From Corynebacterium frankenforstense (lineage in GTDB: Bacteria; Actinomycetota; Actinomycetes; Mycobacteriales; Mycobacteriaceae), in assembly GCF_030211955.1 (NCBI RefSeq), contig NZ_JASODI010000002.1, positions 1 to 64,000 on the forward strand: a stretch of 64,000 bases of DNA. The letters are read 5' to 3'. Below, one piece after another: positions 19,802-28,431 of the stretch (position 1 is its first letter; each line of letters starts with the position of its first letter). A program made the translations under genes and the position numbers. The notes under the pieces are model-generated. The model was not told the DNA's origin. It saw nothing but the letters and a program-made list of their open reading frames with translations, and ran no database searches.

Positions 19802-20395
19802 TCAGTGGCGGGTGTGGTCCGCCCCCAAACTTACCGGGTGACCCGGCAGGGGCAGCGGAGCCCCCAGCACGGCGAAGCGGCGCGAGTCGCCGTCGAAGCG
19901 GAAGTCGCGCAGTACGTCGCTGAAACCGGCCGAGCGATAGAGGTGGAAGGCGGCGTTGGCCTCGTTCTCGACCTCCGGGGTGGACAGCAGCACGTGCGGG
20001 TGCGGCTGGTTCCACACCAGCTCGCGCAGCAGCCCGCGGCCGGTGCCGCGGGACTGGCGGCGCGGGTCGACGTGGATCTCGGCGAGCTCGAAGTAGTCGC
20101 GGCCCAGGTCCTCCAGGCCGCGGGGCTTCAGGCCCCGCATCACCTGGTGGTGCCACCACACCCGCGGGGTGCCGGAGAAGCCGTAGGCCAGGCCGGTGAT
20201 GAACTCGCCGCGGTCGGTGCGCTCGGTGGCGATGACGCTGGTGAAGCCCGCCAGGCGGCACTCCTGGCGCCAGACGGCGATGCGGCCGGAGCGGATGGCG
20301 GGGTCGTAGCCCATCGCGTCGATGTAGATGTCCACGAGTTCGGGGGTGAGCAGATGGAACTCGGGAGCCGTCAGGCGGCGCAGGGATACGGTCAT
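19802..20395 (-). CDS. GNAT-family acetyltransferase
   Basis: This 197-residue protein contains a GNAT core with the acetyl-CoA-binding segment EIHVDPRRQSRGTGRGLLREL (cited here as the 108-128 region) and a C-terminal ANAAFHLYRSAGF block. Substrate unknown. I chose ATG 20395 because the longer frame upstream has no family similarity; the ribosome site is poor. It is a monocistronic leftward gene just ahead of idsA. Confidence 0.75.
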   Translation of the reverse strand: MTVSLRRLTAPEFHLLTPELVDIYIDAMGYDPAIRSGRIAVWRQECRLAGFTSVIATERTDRGEFITGLAYGFSGTPRVWWHHQVMRGLKPRGLEDLGRDYFELAEIHVDPRRQSRGTGRGLLRELVWNQPHPHVLLSTPEVENEANAAFHLYRSAGFSDVLRDFRFDGDSRRFAVLGAPLPLPGHPVSLGADHTRH

Positions 20396-20479
20396 GGGCC
20401 CATGCAACCACCGTCGGCCACCCCGCGGCACGTGAGGGGGTGGGGTGTGTGGGGAAGAGGGCCGTTTATTCGAACGGAT

Positions 20480-20495
20480 TCGAACAGGTGTGTGA
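20480..20495. promoter_or_regulatory. Candidate LexA (SOS) box
   Basis: TCGAACA-GG-TGTGTGA agrees with the corynebacterial/mycobacterial SOS box TCGAACA-NN-TGTTCGA at 12 of 14 specified bases (one half-site perfect). A second TTCGAAC lies just upstream (20469-20475 region). It is about 100 bases before the gene at 20592 and in the shared upstream region of the leftward GNAT gene. Confidence 0.45.
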
Positions 20496-20591
20496 ATTAT
20501 CGGAGGGCTGTGTCGCGGTGGGAGAATACCGTCTACGACATAAGGAAAACCGCAGAAGAGAACACGAAAGAAAGCGACGAGGTGCCCCACG

Positions 20592-21014
20592 ATGCCGCAG
20601 CTGATCTCCGCCACCGCCTACCGTTCGAACCGTTCGTCGCGCTCGGCGCTGTTTCTCGCGAAGGCCTCCCGCCTGATGGCCCAGGCGGCCCGCGAGCGCG
20701 CCGCCGGGCGCCTGCGCGAGGCCCTCGAGTACGCCTACCAGGCCGGCCTGCGCGCGGCCGGGGCCCGCGTGGCCGACTCCCCGGTCGCCGGGCGGCGCCG
20801 CCTGCCCACCGGGGCCTGGGACCGGCTGAGTCTGGTCGGGCCGGGGGAGAAGGAGTGGGCCAAACGTCTCTCGCGGTATTCGACATTGCGGTCCCGCGTG
20901 CTCTCGGGGCTAGAATCGGGGGTGGACAAGGTCGTGGTCGACGAGCTGATCGCCGCGGTCGCTGACTTCATCGCCGAGATCGAGTACGGCGAGGGGGATC
21001 TTGCCGCCGCCTGA
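20592..21014 (+). CDS. Conserved SAV_6107/HEPN-like protein
   Basis: This 140-residue, Ala/Arg/Leu-rich helical protein starts at ATG 20592 after GACGAGG. It resembles the actinobacterial SAV_6107-type HEPN family (helical, with RERAAGRLREALEYAYQAGLRA region at about 35-56). HEPN proteins are often nucleic-acid-acting or nucleotide-binding, but a function cannot be assigned here; the classic RX4-6H catalytic motif is not obvious. The candidate SOS box upstream suggests DNA-damage induction. Confidence 0.7.
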   Translation: MPQLISATAYRSNRSSRSALFLAKASRLMAQAARERAAGRLREALEYAYQAGLRAAGARVADSPVAGRRRLPTGAWDRLSLVGPGEKEWAKRLSRYSTLRSRVLSGLESGVDKVVVDELIAAVADFIAEIEYGEGDLAAA

Positions 21015-21104
21015 GGCTCATCGGGCGCGGCGGGAACTTTCCACCTCGGTCGGGCGTTGTGTCCAGTGACCGACGTCCCGGCCAAGAACTCACGTGGAGG
21101 AATT

Positions 21105-21521
21105 GTGGCGCTTTCTGAGCAGGAACAGCAGACGCTGCGCGAGATCGAGGAGTCACTGCTCGCCGACGACCCCAAGTTCGGGTCGTCGGTCGGTGACGAC
21201 TCCGGCTTCACCGGGGGTGCCCCGGGTGGGTCGATCACGCTGCGCGGCGTGGCTCTCGGCGTGCTCGGCCTCCTGATGCTGCTCGGCGGCGCGATGCTCG
21301 CCCAGCAGTCCCTGTGGTTCATCGCGCTGAGCGTCACCGGCTTCCTCGTGATGCTCGGCGCCGGCATCTGGATGCTGCGCGGCGGCGGCTCGGCCGGCGG
21401 CTCGCGGACCTCCGCGCGCTCCGGCTCGCGCCCGCGCGCGACCACGGGCGGGGGCCGGCAGGGCTCCGGCTTCAGCCGGCGCATGGAGGACGACTTCCGC
21501 CGCCGCTTCGAGGGGCACTGA
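21105..21521 (+). CDS. DUF3040 membrane protein
   Basis: This 138-residue protein is read from GTG 21105, right after GGAGG (the in-frame codons upstream lack a ribosome site). It has the DUF3040 start (ALSEQEQQTLREIEESLLAD), two membrane helices (about 46-66 and 70-90), and a basic Gly/Ser/Arg tail. The family is conserved in actinobacteria, commonly just before mraZ; function unknown. A strong terminator follows, isolating it from the dcw operon. Confidence 0.85.
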   Translation: MALSEQEQQTLREIEESLLADDPKFGSSVGDDSGFTGGAPGGSITLRGVALGVLGLLMLLGGAMLAQQSLWFIALSVTGFLVMLGAGIWMLRGGGSAGGSRTSARSGSRPRATTGGGRQGSGFSRRMEDDFRRRFEGH

Positions 21522-21564
21522 CCTCCGTAGACCTTCCCGCCCGTTCCCGGGGGCGGCTTTCCTG

Positions 21565-21600
21565 ACCGGTCGATGACGCTGCGTCATCGACCGGTTTTTC
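21565..21600 (+). terminator. Strong terminator before the dcw region
   Basis: A 14-bp perfect stem (ACCGGTCGATGACG and complement) with a 3-base loop is followed by TTTTT. It ends the DUF3040 transcript. Confidence 0.9.
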
Positions 21601-21639
21601 GTGTGTTCGGTGGGTCCCCGGCGCCGGTCACCGCCCCGC

Positions 21640-21677
21640 CCCACTTCGCCCCACCCAGATCCCCCACTTTGCCCCAC
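21640..21677 (-). promoter_or_regulatory. Inverted cluster of four MraZ-like boxes
   Basis: CCCAC (GTGGG on the minus strand) occurs at 21640, 21650, 21663 and 21673. The spacings are 10, 13 and 10 bp, so two pairs have exact MraZ-type 10-bp phasing, opposite in orientation to the mraZ-proximal boxes and about 330 bp upstream. A further pair lies at 21904 and 21918 (14-bp spacing). The rest of the 575-base gap from 21522 to 22096 contains no gene. Confidence 0.5.
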
Positions 21678-21979
21678 CTTCCGCCCCTCGCCGGCGCGCG
21701 TGACGTCTCCCGCGCGCCGTTTTCTGGCCCACGGCGCGCCGATCGACGCCTTTCCTGGGCTTTTGGGCTCCGCAACCTGTTGCGAGGGCCGACTCATGGG
21801 GATTTTTGACGGCAGTGGGGGAGCTGTTGCGAGACCAGCCGTAACGTGTTGATGTTAAAGATGGGGCTAATGTGACTGAAGTGATTTAAGGTGACGCGCC
21901 CGCCCCACTTCGATTTACCCACATCTACCTGCGACTACGTTAAATGACGTCGCTGTAGTTCGCGCTCCCTCTCGTTCTG

Positions 21980-22004
21980 GTGGGGGGAAGTGGGTTAAAG
22001 TGGG
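21980..22004 (+). promoter_or_regulatory. MraZ operator: three GTGGG boxes, 10-bp period
   Basis: GTGGG begins at exactly 21980, 21990 and 22000. Direct repeats of TGGG/GTGGG at 10-bp spacing upstream of mraZ are the known MraZ binding arrangement. MraZ should therefore regulate its own operon (mraZ-rsmH-ftsL-ftsI and beyond) from here, about 95 bases before the start codon. Confidence 0.85.
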
Positions 22005-22096
22005 GTCCAGCGGTTGGTGGTGGTCGAGATGACGTCACCTCCGTGGAAGGACAACCGGATCCTCTTTATCGGCGAGCGAAGGCAGGTGGTGCCGGG

Positions 22097-22531
22097 ATGT
22101 TCCTCGGTACCTACACGCCCAAACTCGACGACAAAGGGCGGCTGACCCTGCCGGCGAAGTTCCGTGACGAGCTCGCCGGTGGGCTGATGATCACCAAGGG
22201 GCAGGACCACAGCCTCGCGGTCTACCCCCGGGAGGAGTTCGCGGCCCGCGCCCGTAAGGCCGCCGCGGTCTCCCGTACGAGCCCCCAGGCCCGTGCGTTC
22301 ATCAGGAACCTGGCTGCCAGCGCCGACGAGCAGCGCCCGGACGGGCACGGGCGGATCACGCTCTCGGCGGCGCACCGCGAGTACGCGGGCCTGACGAAGG
22401 ACTGCGTGGTCATCGGTTCGGTCGACTTCCTCGAGATCTGGGACTCCGAGTCCTGGGCCGCCTACCAGCGGGAGACGGAGGACGCCTTCTCGGCCGCGGA
22501 CGCCGACGACGTCCTCGGCGGCCTGCTGTAG
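22097..22531 (+). CDS. mraZ: Transcriptional regulator MraZ
   Basis: This 144-residue protein starts with [26 protein letters not shown], the classic first AbrB-like MraZ domain (given by its 1-26 region), followed by a second copy ([17 protein letters not shown]). MraZ forms a ring that binds GTGGG repeats and controls the division/cell-wall operon. A longer in-frame extension to 21980 would start inside the operator and is rejected. It is separated from rsmH by 245 bases that include a 6-bp hairpin at 22551-22572, so rsmH may also have its own promoter. Confidence 0.95.
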   Translation: MFLGTYTPKLDDKGRLTLPAKFRDELAGGLMITKGQDHSLAVYPREEFAARARKAAAVSRTSPQARAFIRNLAASADEQRPDGHGRITLSAAHREYAGLTKDCVVIGSVDFLEIWDSESWAAYQRETEDAFSAADADDVLGGLL

Positions 22532-22776
22532 ACAACTGCACACCGACCCGCGGAGCGCGTGCACGGGCTCCGTCCGGGGTCGACCGGCTCTGGTGTACTT
22601 CCCCGACATCAGAACGGTCCCCCGGGCGGGGCCCTGGACGCACCCCGCGAGCCCCGCGCCCCAGGCGACCACACCGCCGGAAGCCACCCACCACGACAAC
22701 TTCAGCCGACCAGCACGGACAGCAACCGACCCCACGGATCCCCGTGGGCCGGACCCGGGAGAGGGGGAGAACGACC

Positions 22777-23904
22777 ATGACGAAGCACCACGCCGCCGGC
22801 ACCGACACGGCCGGGGCGCACGAGACCGACGCGGAGGACTACGCCGCCGCGCTGACCGCCAACCGTGGCCACGTCCCCGTGATGATCGACCGGATCACCG
22901 ACCTGCTGCGCCCCGCCGTCGAGGCGGCGGGCCCCGACGCCGTCCTCGTTGACGCCACCCTCGGCGCCGGCGGGCACACGCTGCGCCTTCTCGAGGAGTT
23001 CCCGCAGCTCAACGTCATCGGCCTCGACCGCGACACCCAGGCGCTCGGCGAGGCGTGCGAGCGCCTCGCCCGCTTCGGCGCGCGCTTCGAGGCGTACCAC
23101 ACCCGCTTCGACGGTCTCGGCGAGGTCGCCGACGGACTGCGCAGCCCGTGGTCCCCGGGGGAGATTGACGACGCCGCGCCCGACGACGTCGCCGGTCCCG
23201 GCACCGTGGCGCGCATCGCCGCCGAACACGGCCTGGCCGGTGTGCTCTTCGACCTGGGCGTGTCCTCCATGCAGCTGGACCGCCCCGAGCGCGGCTTCGC
23301 CTACCGGGTCGACGCCCCGCTGGACATGCGCATGGACCAGAGCGGCGGGATGACCGCCGCCGACGTGCTCAACACCTACGACCACGGCCGGCTGGCCCAC
23401 GTGCTCAAGACCTACGGTGACGAGCGCTTCGCCGGCAAGATCGCCTCGGCGGTCCTGCGCGAGCGCGAGCGCGAGCCGTTCACCACCTCCGGCCGCCTGG
23501 TCGAGCTCCTCTACGAGACGATCCCGGCGCCGGCCCGGCGCACCGGCGGCCACCCCGCCAAGCGCACCTTCCAGGCCCTGCGCGTCGAGGTCAACGGCGA
23601 GCTCGACGCCCTCGAGGCGGCCATCCCCGCGGCGACCGACCGGCTGCGCGCCGGCGGTCGTGCGGTGTTCATGAGCTACCAGTCCCTGGAGGACCGCATT
23701 GTCAAGCACGCGGTGCGCGAGCTGACCACGTCCACGACCCCGCCCGGCCTGCCCGTCGACCTGCCCGGCACCGCCCCGGACTTCCGCGCCGTCACCCACG
23801 GCGCCGAGAAGGCCGACGAGGCGGAGACCGCCGCCAACCCGCGTGCCGCCTCGGTACGTGTCCGTGCCCTGGAACGCCTCAACCCCGAGGGAGAGACCCG
23901 ATGA
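22777..23904 (+). CDS. rsmH: 16S rRNA (cytosine-1402-N4) methyltransferase
   Basis: This 375-residue SAM-dependent enzyme has [13 protein letters not shown] and [14 protein letters not shown] (SAM site), and methylates N4 of C1402 in 16S rRNA to tune decoding at the P site. ATG 22777 follows GGGGGAGA. It has an N-terminal extension of about 25 residues ([20 protein letters not shown]) not typical of the family, and an internal insert around residues 126-145 that contains a copy of the dispersed DNA word (ATTGACGACGCCGCG, 23164). Its stop overlaps the ftsL start as ATGA. Confidence 0.95.
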   Translation: MTKHHAAGTDTAGAHETDAEDYAAALTANRGHVPVMIDRITDLLRPAVEAAGPDAVLVDATLGAGGHTLRLLEEFPQLNVIGLDRDTQALGEACERLARFGARFEAYHTRFDGLGEVADGLRSPWSPGEIDDAAPDDVAGPGTVARIAAEHGLAGVLFDLGVSSMQLDRPERGFAYRVDAPLDMRMDQSGGMTAADVLNTYDHGRLAHVLKTYGDERFAGKIASAVLREREREPFTTSGRLVELLYETIPAPARRTGGHPAKRTFQALRVEVNGELDALEAAIPAATDRLRAGGRAVFMSYQSLEDRIVKHAVRELTTSTTPPGLPVDLPGTAPDFRAVTHGAEKADEAETAANPRAASVRVRALERLNPEGETR

Positions 23905-24629
23905 GCCCGACTTCCGTCACGTCGCGTCCCCGGACCGCCGCCGGCACGACGTACGCGCCCCCGCGGCCCCGTCACGACGAGCGCCCGCGCCGCACCGTCC
24001 CGGCGCCTAAGCCCGCCCCCGGGCGCCGCGAGCGCCTCGACCGGCACGGCTCCGCCCGCCGGCAGTCCGGTCGCCTCGGCTCCCGCCAGGTCGTCTCCGT
24101 GCGCGGGCGGCGCGTGGCCACGCAGCGCGCCGACCCGCGCTGGTGGCGCATGGTCACCCTCGCGTTCTGCATGCTCATCGCCGGTGTCGGCGTGTCCATG
24201 TGGCTGTCGGGGCTGAGCACCCAGCAGACCTTCGAGATCCAGCAGCTGACCGCCCAGGAGGCGGAGCTGGACAACCGCATCGAGACCCTGGACCGCGACC
24301 TCGAGGACGCCCGCTCCACCGCGGGCCTGGCCGAGCGCGCCTCCGCCGAGAAGCTCGGCGTGCCGCTGCAGGCCGGGGTCCTCGCCGTCGACGAGAACGG
24401 AGAGGTCTCCGAGCGTCGCCCGGCGGAACAGGAGACGCGGCCTATCATTGACGTCAACGGGGACAGCCCCCGCGGTACGGTCGCTTCCAGCAACCCGGAC
24501 AAGACGCAGGGGCTCTCCGAGAACCTCGCGCCGGTCCCGCAGGGGCAGACCCCCGGGCAGGCCGAGGCCAGCGACAACCCCGCCGCCCGGTCCAACCCGG
24601 TGCCGTACCAGGCGGGCATCGCCCGCTGA
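23901..24629 (+). CDS. ftsL: FtsL-like division protein
   Basis: This 242-residue single-pass membrane protein has a basic, disordered cytoplasmic N-terminus (1-80, Arg/Pro-rich), one membrane helix (about 83-103), and a short coiled coil (about 107-150), then a polar tail. Layout and position between rsmH and ftsI identify it as the FtsL-type partner that with FtsQ and FtsB-like proteins activates FtsW-FtsI at the septum. The start overlaps the rsmH stop by 4 bases, so it is translationally coupled. Confidence 0.85.
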   Translation: MSPTSVTSRPRTAAGTTYAPPRPRHDERPRRTVPAPKPAPGRRERLDRHGSARRQSGRLGSRQVVSVRGRRVATQRADPRWWRMVTLAFCMLIAGVGVSMWLSGLSTQQTFEIQQLTAQEAELDNRIETLDRDLEDARSTAGLAERASAEKLGVPLQAGVLAVDENGEVSERRPAEQETRPIIDVNGDSPRGTVASSNPDKTQGLSENLAPVPQGQTPGQAEASDNPAARSNPVPYQAGIAR

Positions 24630-24697
24630 GGGCGGGTAGCGCCCGTTTCCGACAGAGGACCATCGAGAAGGAACCCGAGTGAGGTGACCAAGGGGCT

Positions 24698-26782
24698 GTG
24701 ACGTCCTGGGACACGCGGGGAGGCCGCCGCCGACCAGGCCGGCCCCGCACACACAAGGAGGCGCTGGACAGGCGCCTGATGTGGGCGACCGTCGTCGTCG
24801 TCATCGCGGTCGCCGCGCTGATCGGCAGGCTCGGCTGGGTGCAGGTCGTCTGGGGCCCGGCCCTGGCCGAGCAGGCCCACGAGCAGCGCGCGCGCGTCTA
24901 CGTCGAGCCCGCCCGCCGCGGCGAGATCACCGACCGCTCCGGCACCCCGATGGCCTACACCATGCAGGCCCGTTCGCTGACCGTCTCGCCGGACCTGCTG
25001 CGCAAGGAACTGCGTGAGCAGGACTTCAACGAGATGCGCGCCGAGGGCGCCACCGAGGGCCTCAGCGAGGAGGAGGTCGCCCGCCGTCTCGACGACTCCG
25101 TCGAGAAGACGCTGCAGGAGATGGCGGACCAGATCCCCGAGATGATCGCCGCGAGCTCCTCCGACGACGCCGAGACCCCCGGCGCCGCCGACTCGGACAA
25201 GGACTCCGACAAGGGCGACAAGGACAAGGACTCCGAAAAGGACTCCGACAAGAAGGACTCCGAGAAGGACGACAAGTCCGACAAGGACAAGGACAAGGAC
25301 GGCCGGAAGGACGCCGGCGAGGTCGACTCCGACGAGATCCTCGACAAGCTGCACGCCGACACCCACTACGAGGTGCTCGTGCGCAACGTCGACCCGGACG
25401 TCGCCACCGGGATCGCCGCGCGCTTCCACGGCGTGGCCGCCGACCACCAGGACGTGCGCCAGTACCCGAACGGCGCGGTGGGCGACAACGTCGTCGGCCG
25501 CGTCTCCATGGACGGCCAGGGCCAGTTCGGCCTCGAGGCCTCCGCGGACGCCACGCTGACCGGCATCAACGGTCGCACCACCGAGGACGTCTCCACCGAC
25601 GGCCAGGTCATCCCGGGCACGCTGCGCGACGCGGTGCCCGCCCAGGACGGCGAGAGCGTCTCGCTGACCCTGGACCTCGAGCTGCAGACCTACGTCCAGC
25701 AGCTCCTCGAGCAGGCCAAGGCCAACTCCGGGGCGAAGTCCGCCGAGGCCGTCGTCCTCGACGCGCACACCGCCGAGGTCCTCGCCATGGCCAACACCGG
25801 CACCATCGACCCGAACGGCGACGTCGAGAAGCAGGTCGAGCAGGGCAAGGACTTCGAGAACCCGACGATCTCCGCGCCCTACGAGCCCGGCTCCGTGGCC
25901 AAGATCATGACGGCCTCGGCCGCCATCGAGGAGGGCAAGACCACCCCGGACGAGGTCCACCAGGTCCCCGGATCCATCGACATGGCCGGCGTCACGGTCC
26001 GCGACGCCTGGGACCACGGCACCGTGCCGTACACGACCACGGGCATCTTCGGTAAGTCCTCCAACGTGGGCACGCTGATGCTGGCCCAGCGCGTCGGCGA
26101 GGACAAGTTCGCCGACTACCTCAACCGCTTCGGCATCGGCCAGCCCACCGGCGTCGAGCTACCCAACGAGTCCGCCGGCCTCCTGCCGACCCGCGAGCAG
26201 TGGTCCGGCGGCACCTTCGCCAACCTGCCCATCGGCCAGGGCATGTCCGTGACGGCCCTGCAGATGGCAGGCATCTTCCAGGCGCTGGCCAACGGCGGCG
26301 AACGCGTCGAGCCGCGCATCATCCGCGAGGTCACCGGCCCCGACGGCCAGGTCCGCGAGCAGGAGGCCCCGGCCACCACCCGCGTGGTCAGCCCCGAGAC
26401 CGCCCGCACCGTCATCGACATGTTCCGCGCGGTCACCCAGGAGGACCCGTCCGGCGCCCAGCAGGGCACCGGCGCCAACGGCGCGATCGAGGGCTACCAG
26501 ACCTCAGGCAAGACCGGCACCGCCCAGAAGGTCGACCCGAACACGGGCGCGTACTCGATGTCGGACTTCTGGATCACCTTCGGTGGCGTCGTCCCGGCCG
26601 ACAACCCCCGCTACGTCATCGCGGTCATGGTCGATGACCCGGACCGTGGTGTCGAGCCCGGCGGCTCGGGCGGCCAGTCGGCCGCGCCGATCTACCGGGA
26701 CATCGGATCCTGGCTGCTCAACCGCGACAACGTCCCGCTGTCCAAACCGATGGAGGGCAAGCTGATACTGCAGGCCGGCTGA
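24698..26782 (+). CDS. ftsI: Penicillin-binding protein FtsI (PBP3)
   Basis: This 694-residue class B transpeptidase for septal cross-linking has an N-terminal membrane anchor (about 29-48), a dimerisation domain, and a transpeptidase domain with S399-VA-K402, SSN and K605-TG. Residues about 165-205 are an almost pure Asp/Lys/Ser/Glu tract (KDSDKGDKDKDSEK and similar) inserted in the extracellular pedestal domain, which makes the protein longer than I expect. The start at GTG 24698 is not well supported by a ribosome site; ATG 24779 would leave only the membrane helix and is less likely. It is the beta-lactam target and works with FtsW. Confidence 0.92.
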   Translation: MTSWDTRGGRRRPGRPRTHKEALDRRLMWATVVVVIAVAALIGRLGWVQVVWGPALAEQAHEQRARVYVEPARRGEITDRSGTPMAYTMQARSLTVSPDLLRKELREQDFNEMRAEGATEGLSEEEVARRLDDSVEKTLQEMADQIPEMIAASSSDDAETPGAADSDKDSDKGDKDKDSEKDSDKKDSEKDDKSDKDKDKDGRKDAGEVDSDEILDKLHADTHYEVLVRNVDPDVATGIAARFHGVAADHQDVRQYPNGAVGDNVVGRVSMDGQGQFGLEASADATLTGINGRTTEDVSTDGQVIPGTLRDAVPAQDGESVSLTLDLELQTYVQQLLEQAKANSGAKSAEAVVLDAHTAEVLAMANTGTIDPNGDVEKQVEQGKDFENPTISAPYEPGSVAKIMTASAAIEEGKTTPDEVHQVPGSIDMAGVTVRDAWDHGTVPYTTTGIFGKSSNVGTLMLAQRVGEDKFADYLNRFGIGQPTGVELPNESAGLLPTREQWSGGTFANLPIGQGMSVTALQMAGIFQALANGGERVEPRIIREVTGPDGQVREQEAPATTRVVSPETARTVIDMFRAVTQEDPSGAQQGTGANGAIEGYQTSGKTGTAQKVDPNTGAYSMSDFWITFGGVVPADNPRYVIAVMVDDPDRGVEPGGSGGQSAAPIYRDIGSWLLNRDNVPLSKPMEGKLILQAG

Positions 26783-26794
26783 GCGGGCTACAAT
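26766..26794 (+). promoter_or_regulatory. Candidate internal promoter before murE
   Basis: TACAAT (26789-26794) just after the ftsI stop, with weak TACTGC 17 bases upstream, would give a leader of about 100 bases to murE. The 122-base gap is one of few breaks in the dcw cluster. Confidence 0.45.
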
Positions 26795-26904
26795 TTCCGC
26801 GCCCGAGCCGGCGCCCGAGCCCCGGACAACAGAGACCCCGAGAACCCCGCCCCAAACCAATTCGTCCCGTCAGATACTCACCCGTTTCGTCTGGAGGAAA
26901 GACC

Positions 26905-28431
26905 GTGGCAGAAACCCTCACCCGCATAGCCGAGACCGCCGGAGCCGTCATCCACGCCCCCGGCGGCGCCGCGGCCTGCGGCGACGTCGAGGTCTCCGGG
27001 GTGGACCTGGTCTCGGACCGCCTCAACGAGGGCGACCTCTTCGCCGCCCTGCCCGGCACCCACACCCACGGCGCCGTCTTCGCCGCGAAGACCCCGGCCG
27101 CCGCGGTCCTCACCGACGCCGCCGGCGCCGAGATCCTGTGCGAGGCCAGCGAGACCCGCCCGGTCCTGGAGGTCGAGGACGTCCGCGCGGTCCTCGGCGA
27201 CGTCGCCGCCGAGCTCTACGGCCACCCCTCGCGCGAGTTCACCGTCATCGGGGTCACGGGCACCTCCGGCAAGACCACCGTCAGCTACCTCGTCGAGGCC
27301 GGCCTCATGGCCGCAGGCGCGAAGGTCGGCCTGATCGGCACCACCGGCACCCGCATCGACGGCCGCAAGATCCCCACCTCGCTGACCACCCCGGAGGCGC
27401 CGACCCTGCAGGCGCTCTTCCGCCGCATGGCCGACGAGGGCGTGACCCACCTGGTCATGGAGGTCTCCAGCCACGCGCTGGCCCTGCGCCGCGTGCTCGG
27501 CGTGGACTTCGACGTCGCCGGCTTCACCAACCTCTCCCAGGACCACCTCGACTTCCACCCGACGATGGAGGACTACTTCCAGGCCAAGGCCCTCCTCTTC
27601 GACCCGGCCTCGCCGATGTCCGCCCGCCGCGCCGTCGTCTGCGTCGACGACGACTGGGGCGCGCGCATGGCCGGCCTCTGCCCGGACACCCTCACCGTGG
27701 CCACCCACGGCGAGCCCGGCGACGTCACCGTCGGCGAGGTCACCGCCGCCGCCGACGGCTCCCAGGACTTTCAGCTTTCAATTTCCGACGCCGCGCCCCG
27801 CGGCGTCCACCTGCCCCTTCCGGGTGTGTTCAACGTGGCCAATGCGTCGCTGGCCGTCGCGCTCGCCGAGCGCTGCGGCGTCGACCTGGACCGCTTCGTC
27901 GCCGGGCTGGGCGGCGTCTCGGTGCCGGGGCGCATGCAGCGCGTGGACCGCGGCCAGGACTTCATCGCCGTCGTCGACTACGCCCACAAGCCGGGCGCGC
28001 TGACCGAGGTGCTCGACACCCTGGACCACCAGGTCGACGGCCGGGTGGCCGTCGTCCTCGGCGCCGGCGGCGAGCGCGACCACTCCAAGCGCCCCCTGAT
28101 GGGCGCGGAGGCGGCCAAGGGCGCCGACCTCGTCGTGGTCACCGACGACAACCCCCGCGACGAGGACCCCGCGCCCATCCGCGCGGCGATCGTCGAGGGC
28201 GCCCGCGGCGTCACCGATGGCCGGGCGACGGAGATCCGCGAGATCGGCTCGCGCCGCGAGGCCATCCGCGCCGCGGTGGCCTGGGCGCGCCCCGGCGACG
28301 CCGTGATCGTCGCCGGCAAGGGCCACGAGACCGGACAGCTGGTCCGCGGGGTGACCCACCCCTTCGACGACCGTGAGGAACTCGCCGCCGCCCTCGAGGC
28401 GCGGGCAGACAACAAGGAGAACGACCGATGA
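26905..28431 (+). CDS. murE: UDP-MurNAc-tripeptide synthetase MurE
   Basis: This 508-residue ATP-dependent ligase starts at GTG 26905 after GGAGGAAA. It has the GVTGTSGKTT ATP loop and DNPR (TDDNPRDEDP), the signature of enzymes that add meso-diaminopimelate rather than lysine. This fits the corynebacterial DAP-type wall. It acts in the cytoplasm after MurD and before MurF. The stop overlaps the murF ATG (ATGA). Confidence 0.96.
   Translation: MAETLTRIAETAGAVIHAPGGAAACGDVEVSGVDLVSDRLNEGDLFAALPGTHTHGAVFAAKTPAAAVLTDAAGAEILCEASETRPVLEVEDVRAVLGDVAAELYGHPSREFTVIGVTGTSGKTTVSYLVEAGLMAAGAKVGLIGTTGTRIDGRKIPTSLTTPEAPTLQALFRRMADEGVTHLVMEVSSHALALRRVLGVDFDVAGFTNLSQDHLDFHPTMEDYFQAKALLFDPASPMSARRAVVCVDDDWGARMAGLCPDTLTVATHGEPGDVTVGEVTAAADGSQDFQLSISDAAPRGVHLPLPGVFNVANASLAVALAERCGVDLDRFVAGLGGVSVPGRMQRVDRGQDFIAVVDYAHKPGALTEVLDTLDHQVDGRVAVVLGAGGERDHSKRPLMGAEAAKGADLVVVTDDNPRDEDPAPIRAAIVEGARGVTDGRATEIREIGSRREAIRAAVAWARPGDAVIVAGKGHETGQLVRGVTHPFDDREELAAALEARADNKENDR

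Noticed and set aside
21980..22096. N-terminal extension of MraZ
   Set aside because: It would begin inside the GTGGG operator, and the MraZ fold starts at MFLGTY.
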